Assembly (NCBI GenBank): GCA_936450465.1
Contig: OW388289.1
Coordinates: forward strand, 70,740,420-70,804,419
DNA length: 64,000 nt
Origin: Gibbula magus
Taxonomy: Eukaryota > Mollusca > Gastropoda > Trochida > Trochidae
Reading direction: 5' to 3'
Shown here: positions 36,001 to 48,000 of the stretch, piece after piece
Layout of the letters: every line of letters begins with the position of its first letter
Position numbering within the stretch: the stretch's first letter is position 1
Translations under genes and position numbers: made by a program
Notes under the pieces: generated by a model
What the model saw: the letters and a program-made list of their open reading frames with translations, nothing else
Database searches by the model: none
What the model was told of the DNA's origin: nothing

Positions 36001-37701
36001 AGTACCTATCTGTCCCATCCAAGCAAGCTCTGATTTGGTACCTATCTGTCCCACCCAAACAAGCTATGATTTGATGCCTATCTGTCCCACCCAAGCAAGC
36101 TATGATTGGTACATGTACCCATCAACACAAACTGTGATTTGGTACTTATCTTTCCCATCCAAGCAAGCTGTGATTAAGTACCTATCTGTCCCATCCAAGC
36201 AAGCTGTAATTTGGTGTCTATCTGTCCCACCCAAACAAGCTATGATTTAGTACCTATCTGTCCCACCCAAGCAAGCTCTGATTTGGTACCTATCTGTCGC
36301 ATCCAAGCAAGCTATGATTTGGTGTCTATCTGTCCCACCCAAACAAGCTATGATTTAGTACCTATCTGTCCCATCCAACCAAGCTGTGATTAAGTACCTA
36401 TCTGTCCCATCCAACCAAGATCTGATTTGGTGCCTATCTGTCCCATCCAACCAAGCTGTGATTTGGTGCCTATCTGTCCCATCCAACCAAGCTGTGATTA
36501 AGTACCTATCTGTCCCATCCAACCAAGATCTGATTTGGTGCCTATCTGTCCCATCCAACCAAGCTGTGATTTAGTACCTATCTGTCCCATCCAACCAAGC
36601 TGTGATTAAGTACCTATCTGTCCCATCCAACCAAGATCTGATTTGGTGCCTATCTGTCCCATCCAACCAAGCTGTGATTTGGTGCCTATCTGTCCCATCC
36701 AACCAAGCTGTGATTTAGTACCTATCTGTCCCATCCAACCAAGCTGTGATTAAGTACCTATCTGTCCCATCCAACCAAGATCTGATTTGGTGCCTATCTG
36801 TCCCATCCAACCAAGATCTGATTTGGTGCCTATCTGTCCCATCCAACCAAGCTGTGATTTAGTACCTATCTGTCCCATCCAACCAAGCTGTGATTAAGTA
36901 CCTATCTGTCCCATCCAACCAAGCTATGATTTAGTACCTATCTGTCCCATCCAACCAAGCTGTGATTAAGTACCTATCTGTCCCATCCAACCAAGATCTG
37001 ATTTGGTGCCTATCTGTCCCATCCAACCAAGGTCTGATTTGGTGCCTATCTGTCCCATCCAACCAAGCTGTGATTTGGTGCCTATCTGTCCCATCCAACC
37101 AAGCTGTGATTAAGTACCTATCTGTCCCATCCAACCAAGATCTGATTTGGTGCCTATCTGTCCCATCCAACCAAGCTGTGATTTGGTGCCTATCTGTCCC
37201 ATCCAACCAAGCTGTGATTAAGTACCTATCTGTCCCATCCAACCAAGATCTGATTTGGTACCTATCTGTCCCATCCAACCAAGATCTGATTTGGTGCCTA
37301 TCTGTCCCATCCAAGCAAGCTGTGATTAAGTACCTATCTGTCCCATCCAAGCAAGATCTGATTTGGTGCCTATCTGTCCCATCCAAGCAAGCTGTGATTT
37401 AGTACCTATCTGTCCCATCCAAGCAAGCTGTGATTTGGTGCCTATCTGTCCCATCCAACCAAGCTGTGATTAAGTACCTATATGTCCCATCCAAGCAAGC
37501 TCTGATTTGGTACCTATCTGTCCCATCCAACCTAGCTGTGATTTGGTGCCTATCTGTCCCACCCAAACAAGCTATGATTTAGTACCTATCTGTCCCATCC
37601 AACCAAGCTGTGATTTGGTGCCTATCTGTCCCATCCAACCAAGCTGTGATTAAGTACCTATCTGTCCCATCCAACCTAGCTGTGATTTGATACCTTTCTG
37701 T
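33007..37701. repeat. 36-bp satellite, about 130 copies, with higher-order structure
   Basis: Head-to-tail copies of a 36-bp unit, consensus GGTACCTATCTGTCCCATCC followed by AAGCAAGCTCTGATTT. Variants are ordered. In 33007-35430, units with ATCC, ACCC and AACC alternate in longer blocks, and a 35-bp unit reading CCACCCAGGCAAGC recurs near 34230 and 34985, giving a 755-bp (21-unit) repeat. In 35430-35770 the period becomes 104 bp (36+36+32). From about 36370 to 37680 nearly all units carry AACCAAG instead of AAGCAAG and cycle through three or four types (AGATCTGATTTGGTGCC, AGCTGTGATTTGGTGCC, AGCTGTGATTAAGTACC). Because 36 is a multiple of 3, several frames on both strands stay open for up to 288 codons; I do not regard these as genes. 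Edges are sharp. Confidence 0.97.
35430..35775. repeat. 104-bp higher-order repeat within the satellite
   Basis: The variant unit with GGTACATGTACCCATCAACA recurs with GTAC at 35441, 35545, 35649 and 35753, exactly 104 bp apart, and once more near 36109. It is 32 bp long, so each cycle is two 36-bp units plus this short one. Confidence 0.92.
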
Positions 37702-38859
37702 TGCCAGCCAATTGGCCATCTCATGAAGATGTAAATGAAGCAATGTGAAATTGCAGCAACTAACAACCAAAGTAGTATAATCCAAAGGGATTTTTACATG
37801 GAATGATCAAGGAAAATTAAAGCACCAGTGTGCAACAGATAATACACTGGTGCATAATGATATTGTCCAATTTCTAGACAAAGCAAAAAACAAGAAACCT
37901 GTAAGCTTTTCCAAGTTAAATACACAAGTGTCAATATTGATTATTTGCAAAAGTGACAACTGTAATATGTAAGATAGATCCAATGTTCATGAATGAAACA
38001 TTATGCTTTTGTTACCAAACACTTGGTCCAAGCTGCAAAGAAAGCAGGAATCATTTACCATTTAGACCCTGTTACATGGAAGCTTTCTCCTGCTTACAAA
38101 CATGGATCAACTCGGTAAGCCTGAAATCAGTATTCATTGATTAGCAGATTGTCTCCATACTGATGCATGCGTGATAAACATGTCATGCTTTCCAAGGAAT
38201 GTCCTGTAAGTCTGGATTGACCTGGAATGACCTTATTGTTATCTTGACTGATTGTGATTATTATAACGGCAATCCTCTTCTCCACGCCTTGAAAAGTATG
38301 CTTAAAGGTATTTTGCATATTTCTGTAATATGTTTTTAGAAGTCATTGTTCAGTCTTTGTAATGAAAATAATGTAACTGTTTAGAAAACTGAAATAAAAA
38401 CAAAATGGAACCTCTGTTCATATTTTGATAAGTATTTTATACATGCTAATGTCTGATACACTTTCTATGACTTTATAAAGTAAAGCTGAGACTAGCTCCT
38501 GATAAAGGGTGTGTTCTGCTTGTTTATGATCAAGCATGAACCACTAGGGCTCTGTTGCCAGGATACACAGTAAACCAGTGAAACTTTTGCCTCCATAATT
38601 GTTAATCATTATACTGTAGGTGATCATTTTCAGTGGTGAATGAAAACAGATTAACACTATGACTGCTAATGTAGTCATATTCAATACATGCCAATTATTA
38701 GTGTATGGTCAGACTTGGGTTACATCTTCCCTTTGGAAACTAGTTGATTCCTGGAAGTTATTTACTCAGAAATAATTTGGCTCAATTTAATTCACCAGGT
38801 CAAGGGTCAAAGAGAAAAACATCCCCACACCTGTACTATTTATTTTGATATTGATGTTA
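37702..38859. other. non-coding DNA, nothing recognised
   Basis: Short open frames only (37953-38144, 38127-38318), without features. Confidence 0.55.
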
Positions 38860-39190
38860 AAGGGGCTGTAGCATGTTTTTTTTCAAAATGTATTTTTTCA
38901 AATTTGCCATTTATAATGATAGTTTGTGTCATTTATATTTACTTTAGAGGGTCAAACATCTTATTATACAAACCAATTATCCATAGCAAAAATTGCATGG
39001 CGGCCATTTTATTGTGAAGACATTTCATTATTTCGAATAACAAAAATGATTCCCATGGCTTTACTGAGCCCTGTACACTCAGTTTTTACTTGATTTTCCG
39101 AAGACAGAAGAGTGTTTCACTATTGGTGAAATTATTTTTCAAATACATTTCATGGACTTATTTGAGCGTAAAAATGTGCTACTGTCCCTT
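38860..39190. mobile_element. TA-flanked MITE
   Basis: The left end AAGGGGCTGTAGCATG matches the reverse complement of the right end GCTACTGTCCCTT, with two mismatches in the outer 13-14 bases. TA flanks both ends (38858-38859 and 39191-39192), as for Tc1/mariner-type MITEs. About 331 bp, AT-rich and non-coding. A related 5' fragment lies at 43137. Confidence 0.75.
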
Positions 39191-39192
39191 TA

Positions 39193-40834
39193 CCATACAT
39201 TGAAATACATATTAATGCTTATACCCAGCGCAAGGCTCTGCTAACTGGCGGTATATTACATGTATTACCCTGTAGGAATTGTACTTCCAGTGCTACTACA
39301 GAGTAGTTGAAGTCCACAGTGACATGCTAAGTAAATTCCATTTTGTATTCAATATTGTATTAGCAAACATAAGTTAACCCTTTCTCAACTGATCCAAAAG
39401 AAACACATTTAACCTGCTCTTACATTTCATCGATAAAATGACTTCGACGGGAATTCCTGCCAATATAGTCAAGCAGAAATGGTTCAGTGTGAAATGAATG
39501 AGTAGGTTTAGTATTTCCATATAAAAATAATAATTACATGAGATTTAGATTATTATGTCAATTGCAAGTTTAATTTGTTGATCATAATGAGATTTTCAGT
39601 TACTCCAGAATAAGTTGATGAATTATTAATACACACATGAACTCATAACAAGCTGAATAACATACTTGATAATGGATATGGCGAGTTGTGCTTATCTGAA
39701 TTTCAAATTTAATCCAGTGACAGGTTTTACAGATTTCCATTCTTTTATTAAAAATACATCATGATGTCTGTTCCGATGATTGGTGGTATAAATATTTCAT
39801 GCTGTTGCCCTGTAATCAGATACCCACATAGGGATGCATGAATAACACAGTTTCTCTCAAATTAGTTGTGTAGATTTCGTTCTGGGATTAAAAGAGATGT
39901 AATCTGCCTGGCCTGATGTCAGAATGTTGTTGTTTATTGAGTATATGTTGTCTGTTTATTTCTGAATAAATTGTACAGGAAAAAGGTAGTTCAAATGAAG
40001 CATAAATTTATTGCTTCTTCGTGCTATCTTATTTATATTTCCTGCATTAATCAGATAACACTTTGGGTAAATCTCTTTTTGGAGCTTTAATGAAAATTGA
40101 ATATTATGTATATTATTTTTTATGGTTTAAAGGAACGACCATAGGAATGGTGATGTGATCGTTGTAAATATATGCTTTGAATACATAATTTACAAGATAA
40201 TGATTATATATATTATTATTATCATTTAAGACAAATCTTTTTGGTAATAAGTTATTCAATTATTTTCTCATGACATTTCTGGTCTACCTCTTGCCCCTCC
40301 TCCAGGTGGATGATTACAATCATTGACTTATAAGCATTGTAAACATTATCACTTTCAACAAAGTCAATATTACGAACATGTATTTTCTCATTTAAGAAGT
40401 TGTTATCCAGAAAATCTTTCTGTTCTTATGTCTGTACCTTCTAAATGCCCTTCAAAGACTGAATTTCCTACTAATTGTTATGAAATTGATTACAAAAACC
40501 TTTGATTAAAAATTGGGGAAAAAACTTTCACCCCAAAATAAGAAAAATAAAGAAATCTGAGACATATTGTCCTGTTATTACCCAGGGGTTTTGTTTGGAG
40601 GAGTGCGTAATTGGTTTCACAGCTGACAACTAAAGAGTGAAGTTTGCCAGGTTCTTAAATCATATTTGGACCTCTCTTAAATAAATAAGAAACATTCTGC
40701 AAGGTCTCCGTCCATTTCTATGTTTCATAAGATGGATATATAAGCTATAATCATGCCATATTCATGCTTGTAACAAAGTGCAAAAACAAAAAACCACTTA
40801 TTGCTTATTGCTAACTTTATTTGCAAGTGTGTCA
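39193..40834. other. AT-rich DNA, unassigned
   Basis: Nothing recognisable; one 60-codon open frame (40323-40505) has no features. Confidence 0.55.
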
Positions 40835-40835
40835 T

Positions 40836-41055
40836 AAATATCTATATCTCATCAGACCTGAAAACCCTGATGTGCTTATGGCATGGCATGACATTCTCCA
40901 TCCGTCCGTCAATCCATAAACTTTCAATTTCTTCACTGACTCTAGGGAGCTGAAATTTTGTGTAAAGATTTCTTGGTCAATGGGGATTCTAAATTGTAGA
41001 TTTGGTGACCCTGTGACCCCAAAACGGGTTATGACCTACAGACCTATTATCATCT
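40836..41055 (+). repeat. interspersed repeat family A
   Basis: It shares GGCATGGCATG, CATCCGTCCGTC, AATGGGGATTCTAAATTGTA, GATTTGGTGACCCTGTGACC and ATCATCTTCTTCTCC-type words with the copies at 43.7, 52.4 and 53.5 kb. The overlapping 60-codon open frames on both strands are part of the repeat. Confidence 0.8.
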
Positions 41056-41827
41056 TCTTCTCCATCGTAATAACAATATATTGCATAAACTTGAATAATA
41101 AATGGCAAATTTGCGAAAAACATGATTTGGACAAAACATACATTATTTCTACTTTCACCTGATGAATTTATTATTGCCAAACCATTCTAATTTGCTTAAT
41201 AACATGGATCATACCAAACTTGTGTTTCAAATCTGGATTCAATTAAAGGATAAATCTGGATTCAGCATGGGCCTGAATAGTGCTTAAGGCCTAATCCGAA
41301 TGGGGCTTACAATTCAGTTATACCCATTTGCATGTTATTAAGGTTAGATTGTATGAGTGACAAGTTCTATGGATATATACAGCTAAACTAATTCTAAATT
41401 CCTCTTACGGAAGTGATAGTTAATTTGTTATGAAATAATATAATTCTAAGCATTTATGAGATTAACTATAAGAAAAAGGGCCATATTTTTCGTATTAGAG
41501 ACAAGTGACGTTAAAACTGACCGTGTATCGTAATGTCAGTGAAGAGAGTGTTACAGCAAGATGTGCACTACTTCTGCCTACCACTTACCTGTTTGAGACA
41601 TGTCAGGTGTGATTACCTCCCTTGTCCATCTTGTCACAACTTGGCTCGGGTCCAGATCATACATAACTCACTTCCTAGCTTAATGTTAAACTGAACCACA
41701 TTTTGTCTCAGGGAAAAACACATCTTTTTTTATTCACCAATGCAGTTAAAATTCTGTAGACTAATGTGTGGTTCCTGACGTTCCTGTTAACACATATATG
41801 TTACTAATACATGGTAATTTTACTCTC
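41056..41827. other. non-coding DNA, nothing recognised
   Basis: No repeat or coding signal supported. Confidence 0.5.
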
Positions 41828-42015
41828 TAGTTGAAACATATTACTGGGGGCAATATTTTAATGACAAATTTTTAAATAACAATTTGATAAAGACAAGCAC
41901 ACAGTCATCAACAAATGAAAACAATGAGAAGTGAAACCATTCATCGCTGCTATGAATGTGGATCAGTTTGATGATAGAGTATTTTTTACTTTATAGGTAT
42001 TCTATCAAATTGGTT
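41828..42015. repeat. interspersed repeat family B, copy 1
   Basis: AGTTGAAACATATTACTG, AATGAAAACAATGAGAA and ATTCATC-CTGCTA occur here and in the same order at about 58688-58810, followed in both by a TTACTTT-TA-GGTATTCTAT-like stretch. Class unknown. Confidence 0.65.
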
Positions 42016-43136
42016 TAATAATCAAAAAGTTGTAAATTTAGTTAAATACAGCAGTCTTCTCCTTTCATGTTATCCACAAAAATAAGGTGACAAATACTCC
42101 GAAGGAACCTTATAATATATCTATAATATTTGAAAAGAAGAAAAAGGGAATACCAAAAATAATTATATAATGAATAATTATACCCAAAATAATGCTGCAG
42201 AAATCCAAACTTTATTGACAATGTTTGTAGACTTGAATTGGCAGTTCATTGATAAGTCACCAGTGACCAAATGAACAAGTTTTTGTCTTTGAAAGTGCAT
42301 CTTGTTTATATTCAAAACAGCACACTTACTGTATAATATACTTACTACATATCGTTAAACTGAAATATAGTGTTATTCAGAAAAATATTTGTCTTTATTA
42401 ATCGCAAAATCAAAAAGTAACATTTATGCACTTGTTATACTGTAGACACTCGTTTCATATACAGACAGAAGCTTAAAGGGAAAGTTCAATCACCGATCTA
42501 TCGGCAGCATCCGCCATCTTGGAATTTTGACATTTCTTGAAATGAAAACACGCTATAAATTTACCCAATTTAAATTTTTTTGTAATCTAATAAATCTCAA
42601 TCTATACCGTAATATTTAACCAAATCCAAAGCACATTCTCCTCTATTATGCACACAAGTCACCTGTAATCTACATACTGTTAAAGTGAAGCACATTTTGT
42701 CTTGTGCTTCTATCTTTATTGGCCCTTATTGGAAAGCAGTGTTCATTAAAGTTGCAATAATTACTGCCTTCCTTAACATCAAAGCTGGTTCTATGCATAA
42801 ATCATGAGCAACATTTGTGCTTTATGGGATTGAACAAAACATACTTTACACCATTGACTGGGTCTGTAGCTGGGGTTTTCATAGAAACTTGAGAGCAAAT
42901 CATTAATGACACGTTAAAACAACTTTAGAAAGTGTTGTTTTAATAAAACATCTGTTAATGCACAACCATGGCTTAAATATTGAAAAGAGTAAATGATACG
43001 AATGCGTGAATGTTTTTAGTATATATTGCCCGTGAGAGATTGGAATCTTTTGATACGGATTGTATTTGTTTTAGTTATTGTATGTAGTGCTCAGTGTTTG
43101 AATTATTATCATTCATTTGATTTATCATGGTTTTAA
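42016..43136. other. AT-rich DNA, unassigned
   Basis: TTAAAGGGAAAGTTCAATCA at about 42473 looks like one end of a TTAAAGGG-type MITE whose other end I could not find. Confidence 0.4.
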
Positions 43137-43375
43137 AGGTGCTGTAGCATGCCATTCCTACTAAAATAAAGTGCTCTCACAAAAAGGTATTTGTCGATGG
43201 TTAAATAATACTCGTGAATCAATAAAAAGAGTTCTAAAACGAATGTACATGGTTCGGTTAAGCCATTTCCCATCGAGCGGCCATTTAAAGTGTTCACATT
43301 AAAATGGTAGTTCAAGTGATCTGACTAATGTAGGGATACCTAAACACTAATGTAGCGATACCTAAACACTCAGAG
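43137..43375 (+). mobile_element. fragment of the 38.86-kb type MITE plus a short duplication
   Basis: AAAGGTGCTGTAGCATGCC matches the left end of the 38860-39190 element, and GAGCGGCCATTTAAA recalls its interior; no right end is present. At 43325-43372, CTAATGTAG-GATACCTAAACAC is repeated twice in tandem. Confidence 0.5.
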
Positions 43376-43654
43376 TAAAGTTTTAAAACAGGTACAATGA
43401 TGGAATGGTCAACCATCTTACTGTCTGAACTCTCAAAATCTCATGAGACCTACAAATCTATCTCTCACGCTGAAGAATTCCACAAAATTGTTGCTTTATA
43501 CACTGCATTATTTTCCTCTTATACAGATAACCGTTTTCTATGGATACAGTTTATCGGATTGTATAATGAGATGTTTTACCTTCTAAAGTAACAATATATT
43601 TTATAAACTTTAATAAATGGAAAATTGAGAAAATATCAGTGATATTTTTTTAAA
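43376..43654. other. unassigned DNA
   Basis: A 64-codon open frame (43397-43591) has no recognised features. Confidence 0.45.
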
Positions 43655-44175
43655 TTTTTCGACTTCTTCTGAAGAACCACTGGCTCTAGAAAATTGAAAT
43701 CTTGTGTATAGACTCCTTCCCGTGGCAAATGGATTGCAGAATGTAGATTTGGTGACTCCATGGGGCAAACCCAAGAAACCTATTTTTTGCCATCCTCTCC
43801 AGTAGCAAAAGCCCTAGAAAACTGAAATCTTGTGTACAGAATCTTTTTGCTAATGGGGATTATAAATTGTAGATTATGTTATTCTGTGATCGCTTATAAG
43901 GGCCACAGGAGTCAACTGAAATTTTGTGTACAGGCTCCCTGCCATACATGGCTAATGGGGTTTCAAAACTATAGCTCTATTATTTCAAATCTTCTATCTT
44001 AGATAATAAATCATGGAAGTACTAATGAGCTGCAGAGCCCATGACTCTTTTTATTTCTTTTCCAGAACTAAAAGCCCTAGAAAGCTGAATCCTGTGTACA
44101 AACAATGTTATGTTCAAACGACAATGGGGACTACTGACTGTAAATTTGTATTGAGGGCTACCCCCAAAAACCTTC
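43655..44175 (+). repeat. interspersed repeat family A
   Basis: At least three modules of roughly 130-160 bp, each with GAAATCTTGTGTA-AGA, AATGGGGATT-TAAATTGTAG and a CTTCT-CCAG-A-AAAAGCCCTAGAAA step. It includes AATGAGCTGCAGAGCCCATG, seen also at the end of the 53.5-kb copy. The modular build suggests that the repeat expands internally. Confidence 0.75.
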
Positions 44176-44479
44176 CTTGAGTTCTTCTTCCAAACTATTT
44201 TATAAGTAAAATAAAGTGTGAAGTTTGTGCACTGGTAACATAGTGAGGATTATAAGTAATTTATTTAACGATTGTCCCTCAGCAAATAGGGATATCTGAA
44301 ACATGTTATGTTTAACTTGTGAGAGAGAGAGTGAAGAATCTGGATATCCAGAGACAACTGCCACAAAGATTTATTCATTTGATAGACCATTATCAGCTCT
44401 TAGCTGTGACCCTGTGTATTGTTGGTACGGTCAACAGCTCTACATTGAGAATTGAGAACAGCAGTGCACTATACATGTA

Positions 44480-44620
44480 TACATGTATAACATACTTATA
44501 AAATTTCATGTGTTCATTTTCAGCCTTATACTGAGCTCTGTAGACTTGCATACATGTATAACATACTTATAAAATTTCATGTGTTCATTTTCAGCCTTAT
44601 ACTGAGCTCTGTAGACTTGC
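44480..44620. repeat. 71-bp perfect tandem duplication
   Basis: TACATGTATAACATACTTAT and the following sequence through GAGCTCTGTAGACTTGC are present twice with no difference that I can see (start words at 44479 and 44550). The second copy forms the left arm of the next palindrome. Confidence 0.92.
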
Positions 44621-44790
44621 CTCGGCTCCTTGAATTTAAGAGGTTTGATGACAGACTATGTCAAGAGCTGTGACATGGAAGGTGAAGTAGTCTGTCATCC
44701 AGACCCCTTAATTTTTTAAGCACCTAGGCAAGTCTACAACAAGACTCTGAGCTCAGTTTAAGGAAAAGAAAAATGAACACATCTCAGAGG
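44579..44790. mobile_element. imperfect palindrome, foldback element
   Basis: Left-arm words in order: GTGTTCATTTT, ACTGAGCTC, GTAGACTTGCCT, GATGACAGACTA. Each is found reverse-complemented and in reverse order on the right (TAGTCTGTCATC, AGGCAAGTCTAC, GAGCTCAGT, AAAATGAACAC). The centre ATGTCAAGAGCTGTGACAT is itself a small inverted repeat. Arms are about 90-100 bp. Confidence 0.8.
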
Positions 44791-44864
44791 CTCCTTTTTA
44801 TTTTATTTTATATTTTAAAATGTTTAAATTTTATGAAATAATTCATTTCAGTGTCTAAATGTTA

Positions 44865-45215
44865 TCTAGAGGTGAAGGGCCAGAGAGAATTGTATCTCAA
44901 GGTTGCCTGCCTCTTCCCAATGCAAGGCATAACTCTTGTCACTTTCCACTACTGGCTGATTTAGGCCTTGCAGTAAGATCTCTGTGCTTGGAAATCAGGG
45001 CCCACTATGCATTTCAGGTGCAGCGATCCACTATCTTGGCACAGCAGAGCGAGGGAAATTCTGCAAGGCTTAAATCAACTAGTAATCGATGCTGGCAAGA
45101 GTTACGGTATGCCTTGCGTTTGGAAGTTGGGCTGCCTGGGGATAGAGAATATAACCATGAGTCAGGAATGGGTTGGGGGAGAAGGTAGCATGTTTGAAGC
45201 TGCTTATGTTAATGC
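44865..45215. mobile_element. palindromic GC-richer element
   Basis: CTTCCCAATGCAAGGCATAA, CTCTTGTCAC, CTGATTTAGGCCTTGCAG on the left reappear as reverse complement on the right (CTGCAAGGCTTAAATCA, TTACGGTATGCCTTGCGTTT, GGAAG). The centre contains a GGGCCCACTATGCA...TGCAGCGATCCACTAT fold. This explains why open frames of 109 and 71 codons overlap here; they are not taken as genes. Confidence 0.7.
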
Positions 45216-45239
45216 TATTTAGATTTTATACATACATTG

Positions 45240-45465
45240 TGGTCAGGGGTGGTCTCTCAATGTTTTTAATGGAGGCAAAATAGGACACACCCCTAAGACC
45301 TATATTTGTTACTTCTTCTATAGAACATTAATGATGCTAAAAATTTTATGTAAATATCTTGATCAATGCGGATTTAAAAATTGCAAAATTGACAATGATG
45401 AGCTACAAAGCCATTAGCACTAATTCTTTCATGCTGCTATTTCAAAATAAAATGCTTTGCATTCT
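45240..45465 (+). repeat. diverged copy of family A
   Basis: CTAAGACCTATATTTGTTAC, AAATTTTATGTAAATATCTT, GATCAATGCGGATTTAAAAA and GATGAGCTACAAAGCC follow the family A word order with many changes. Confidence 0.55.
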
Positions 45466-45650
45466 TAGATACCAGACTATTCCAAAGCCATTTTGGACAG
45501 ATCCAGAAATGATGACTGATTGAACGATAACTGTTTACTGGTATTATCAATTCAAATGTATAACTTAAGAAATACATCTTTAAGCAGTAACATGCTCTTC
45601 AGAACCCCTGATCTTTGTACAACATAAAATACATTATTATAGAAACTGTA

Positions 45651-46520
45651 GAATAGAAGTTATTGAAATAATTGAATTTGCAACCCTTTTATTGTAGATT
45701 CTGTCAGTTTGATATGTGACTTCATGACAGTTCTGCTACCAAGGAGGCAGTCGCTAGCACTTTAATTACATTTGTGAAAACCACAGAGATCACTAATCTA
45801 TTAGAAACATAAACTGCTAGTCTTGTAAATTCTTCATAATTTCTTCACAGAGTTATAAAAATGTTGATTTGGTATGGACATGGCCAACATTTCTTTCCTT
45901 TGATGAAGATGTATTTTCATTGTAGACTCCTTTGCAAACCTCAAAGTGTTACTCATTTAGATATAAAACACTTAGAAATATAGAATGACAAATGATTATA
46001 AGCATTTTCTAATGGGAGATAGAACTAGTTTGGACAGGTTAAGCTCATTTCTTGTACGTTCTTGAAAATATAAAAAAAATAATTTCAGCACTGACTGACA
46101 TAAAAGAAATAATTTTATTAAAAGGAAGCTTAGAATGTAAGTTAATGAAATAATTGAATTGTGAACCCTTTATGGCACATTTTCAAGGTTTGACATGTGA
46201 CTGTATGAGACATTTGTTACCAGGAGACAGCTCCTGATCGTGTCAACACTCCAGTGACACTTTTCGGAACCATGGATCATTCCATCTGATCTTATCTGTT
46301 ATCTTTATCTTTAAAGTCTGCATACATTTCTTTCACAGAATTATAATAAGTTGATCTAGTAGACAAGGCTTATATTTGTTAATTTTCAAAATGTTGATGC
46401 CAAGCATTTAATTATCTTTTCCTTTGATATTGAGGTAAATGTATTTTTATTTTAGCTCATTAAATTTCAAAGGACAAAATGAAAGTTAACACTGTATGTT
46501 AAAGATATTGTTACCAAAAT
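45651..46520. repeat. 482-bp tandem duplication, diverged
   Basis: GAAGTTATTGAAATAATTGA at 45656 and GTAAGTTAATGAAATAATTG near 46138 open two copies that run about 350 bp in parallel (CAACCCTTT, TTTGATATGTGACTTCATGA against TTTGACATGTGACTGTATGA, then CTACCAAGGAGGCAG against TTACCAGGAGACAG). A third, partial copy is at 51655-51840, beyond the DIRS element. Confidence 0.75.
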
Positions 46521-46799
46521 GAGTTTCAAGATGAATATTAACAATATTTGATCCTCCATTAAACAGTGTATCTATTGGAGTATCTGCTGTTTTGTCTTTG
46601 TGTATTAAATGAAATATGAAAAATGCTATATAATTTAAAATTGCAACCTTGTATTAATAACATGTAGGGAAGAGCAGGGATCATTCGGACAGGGGGATGG
46701 TCTTGACACCCCTACTAAATCCCAAACTGAAAATCTAAAAAAAATGTTCATTGGTTGAGGAAAGTTGTGCCAAATCTACAATCATGCCATTTTACGTAA

Positions 46800-47010
46800 T
46801 GAAAATTTGAGTGAGCTGGAATTTTGACCAGGTTAGACGTTATTTTTCGTAATATCTTCCATAAGGTACCTTTGCAATTCAATCTCCAATTGAAAATAAC
46901 ATGATAGTTGTAAATATTCCACAACATATTTAAAATAAAAAACCCACCTGACGTTGAACCATTCCCGCTCAGCCGATCATGTGCCCCTTTGCAGTGGCAA
47001 GGGAAGGGAC
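46800..47010 (+). repeat. left inverted terminal repeat of the DIRS element
   Basis: It begins TGAAAATTTGAGTGAGCTGG and ends GGCAAGGGAAGGGAC. It matches the reverse complement of 50978-51190 with scattered substitutions. Confidence 0.95.
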
Positions 47011-48000
47011 ATAACTGGTGATGTAACTTGCCAGTCGACTCCTCCTGTTGATCAGGATCCAATTCTCGAGGATGTTGAGTCTTCGGATTGTGATCTCCGG
47101 AATGAGGACGACATGGAGGTCGAATACGATGAAGTTCCCACGTTTGCCAAATCCATGAAGGAGTTTCGGGAGACTCTTGCACAGGCTATCCTGCCTGCAA
47201 ACAGTCCTCCCCGTCCAGTCGTTGGACTTGTCACCCGGGTGATGCCTTCGCTGCTGCAAAGACGTCACTGATTCGGCTCCGCGTTCTGCTGTCTCTGGTT
47301 GCCAAGATGATCGATCCTCTCCTGCCGGCTATTCGTACCAAGTTCGATTTACCCAAACTGAATAAGAAGTACCCTATGGGGGAAGAGGATTTTTTTGGTG
47401 TTCCAGAGGTGGACGAGTGTGTAAATGCTTCCATCACACTTGCGGGGTCTAACCCCACCTTGGCTTCGTCTAAGAAGGGCTGGCGGCTGGCGCCTTTCCA
47501 GATGTCCGGTCTCATGCTGAAGTCTGTGTAATGCTCCTTTGAGAAGCAGTATCGACGGAAATCTGATGGAAATCCATGCTTTCCTGAAGAGGGACAGTAT
47601 TAGGAGCTGTGCCTCCCAGGCCATGTGCGCAGTTATGGGCCTGCTCAGACTCTGGTTGCCATGCTCGAAATATCCGCCCAACACCCACTACTTGCACTAT
47701 GGGGGGCTTCATCTTCTCGAACGCGAAGCAGGTAGTGCAGGAGGCGGCTGACGCAGTGGCTTTCATCAAGGAATCCAAAACCTTGTATGAAAAGCAACCT
47801 AAGTCGTCCAAAAAACGCCCCTCTGTCCTTGCTAATGCTTACCCTGATGCGTCGGCTCAGAACGCTGAATCATGGAAGACGCCCATGTTTCAGCAGAGCA
47901 CAAGCAAGAAGGGCAACAAAGGCAGGGCAAAAAACTCAGTTTCGGGCCTCCAGGGGGAAGCAAAAGACTTCCCAATAGGTCGTCAGATTCTGTGGGTACC
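46954..48000 (+). pseudogene. DIRS Gag-like ORF, broken
   Basis: It starts within the inverted repeat. An acidic N-terminal part (PILEDVESSDCD, then DDMEVEYDEVP, about 47055-47140) leads into a conserved-looking middle read in a second frame (LPKLNKKYPMGEEDFFGVPE, about 47352-47411; ASSKKGWRLAPFQMSG, about 47464-47511). The C-terminal part is lysine/arginine-rich (about 47780-47980), as expected for a nucleic-acid-binding capsid-type protein. At least three frame changes and stops near 47270, 47529 and 47600 split it. Assigned to Gag by position and composition; DIRS Gag proteins diverge fast. Confidence 0.6.

Noticed and set aside
33007..37701. CRISPR array
   Set aside because: Direct head-to-tail copies with no unique spacers, in eukaryotic sequence.
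44859..45222. 109- and 71-codon open frames in a GC-richer block
   Set aside because: The block is a large palindrome, so open frames arise in several registers.
46748..47515. Minus-strand open frames of 94-144 codons across the DIRS left end
   Set aside because: Shadows of the Gag-like region and terminal repeat; the plus strand carries the family motifs.
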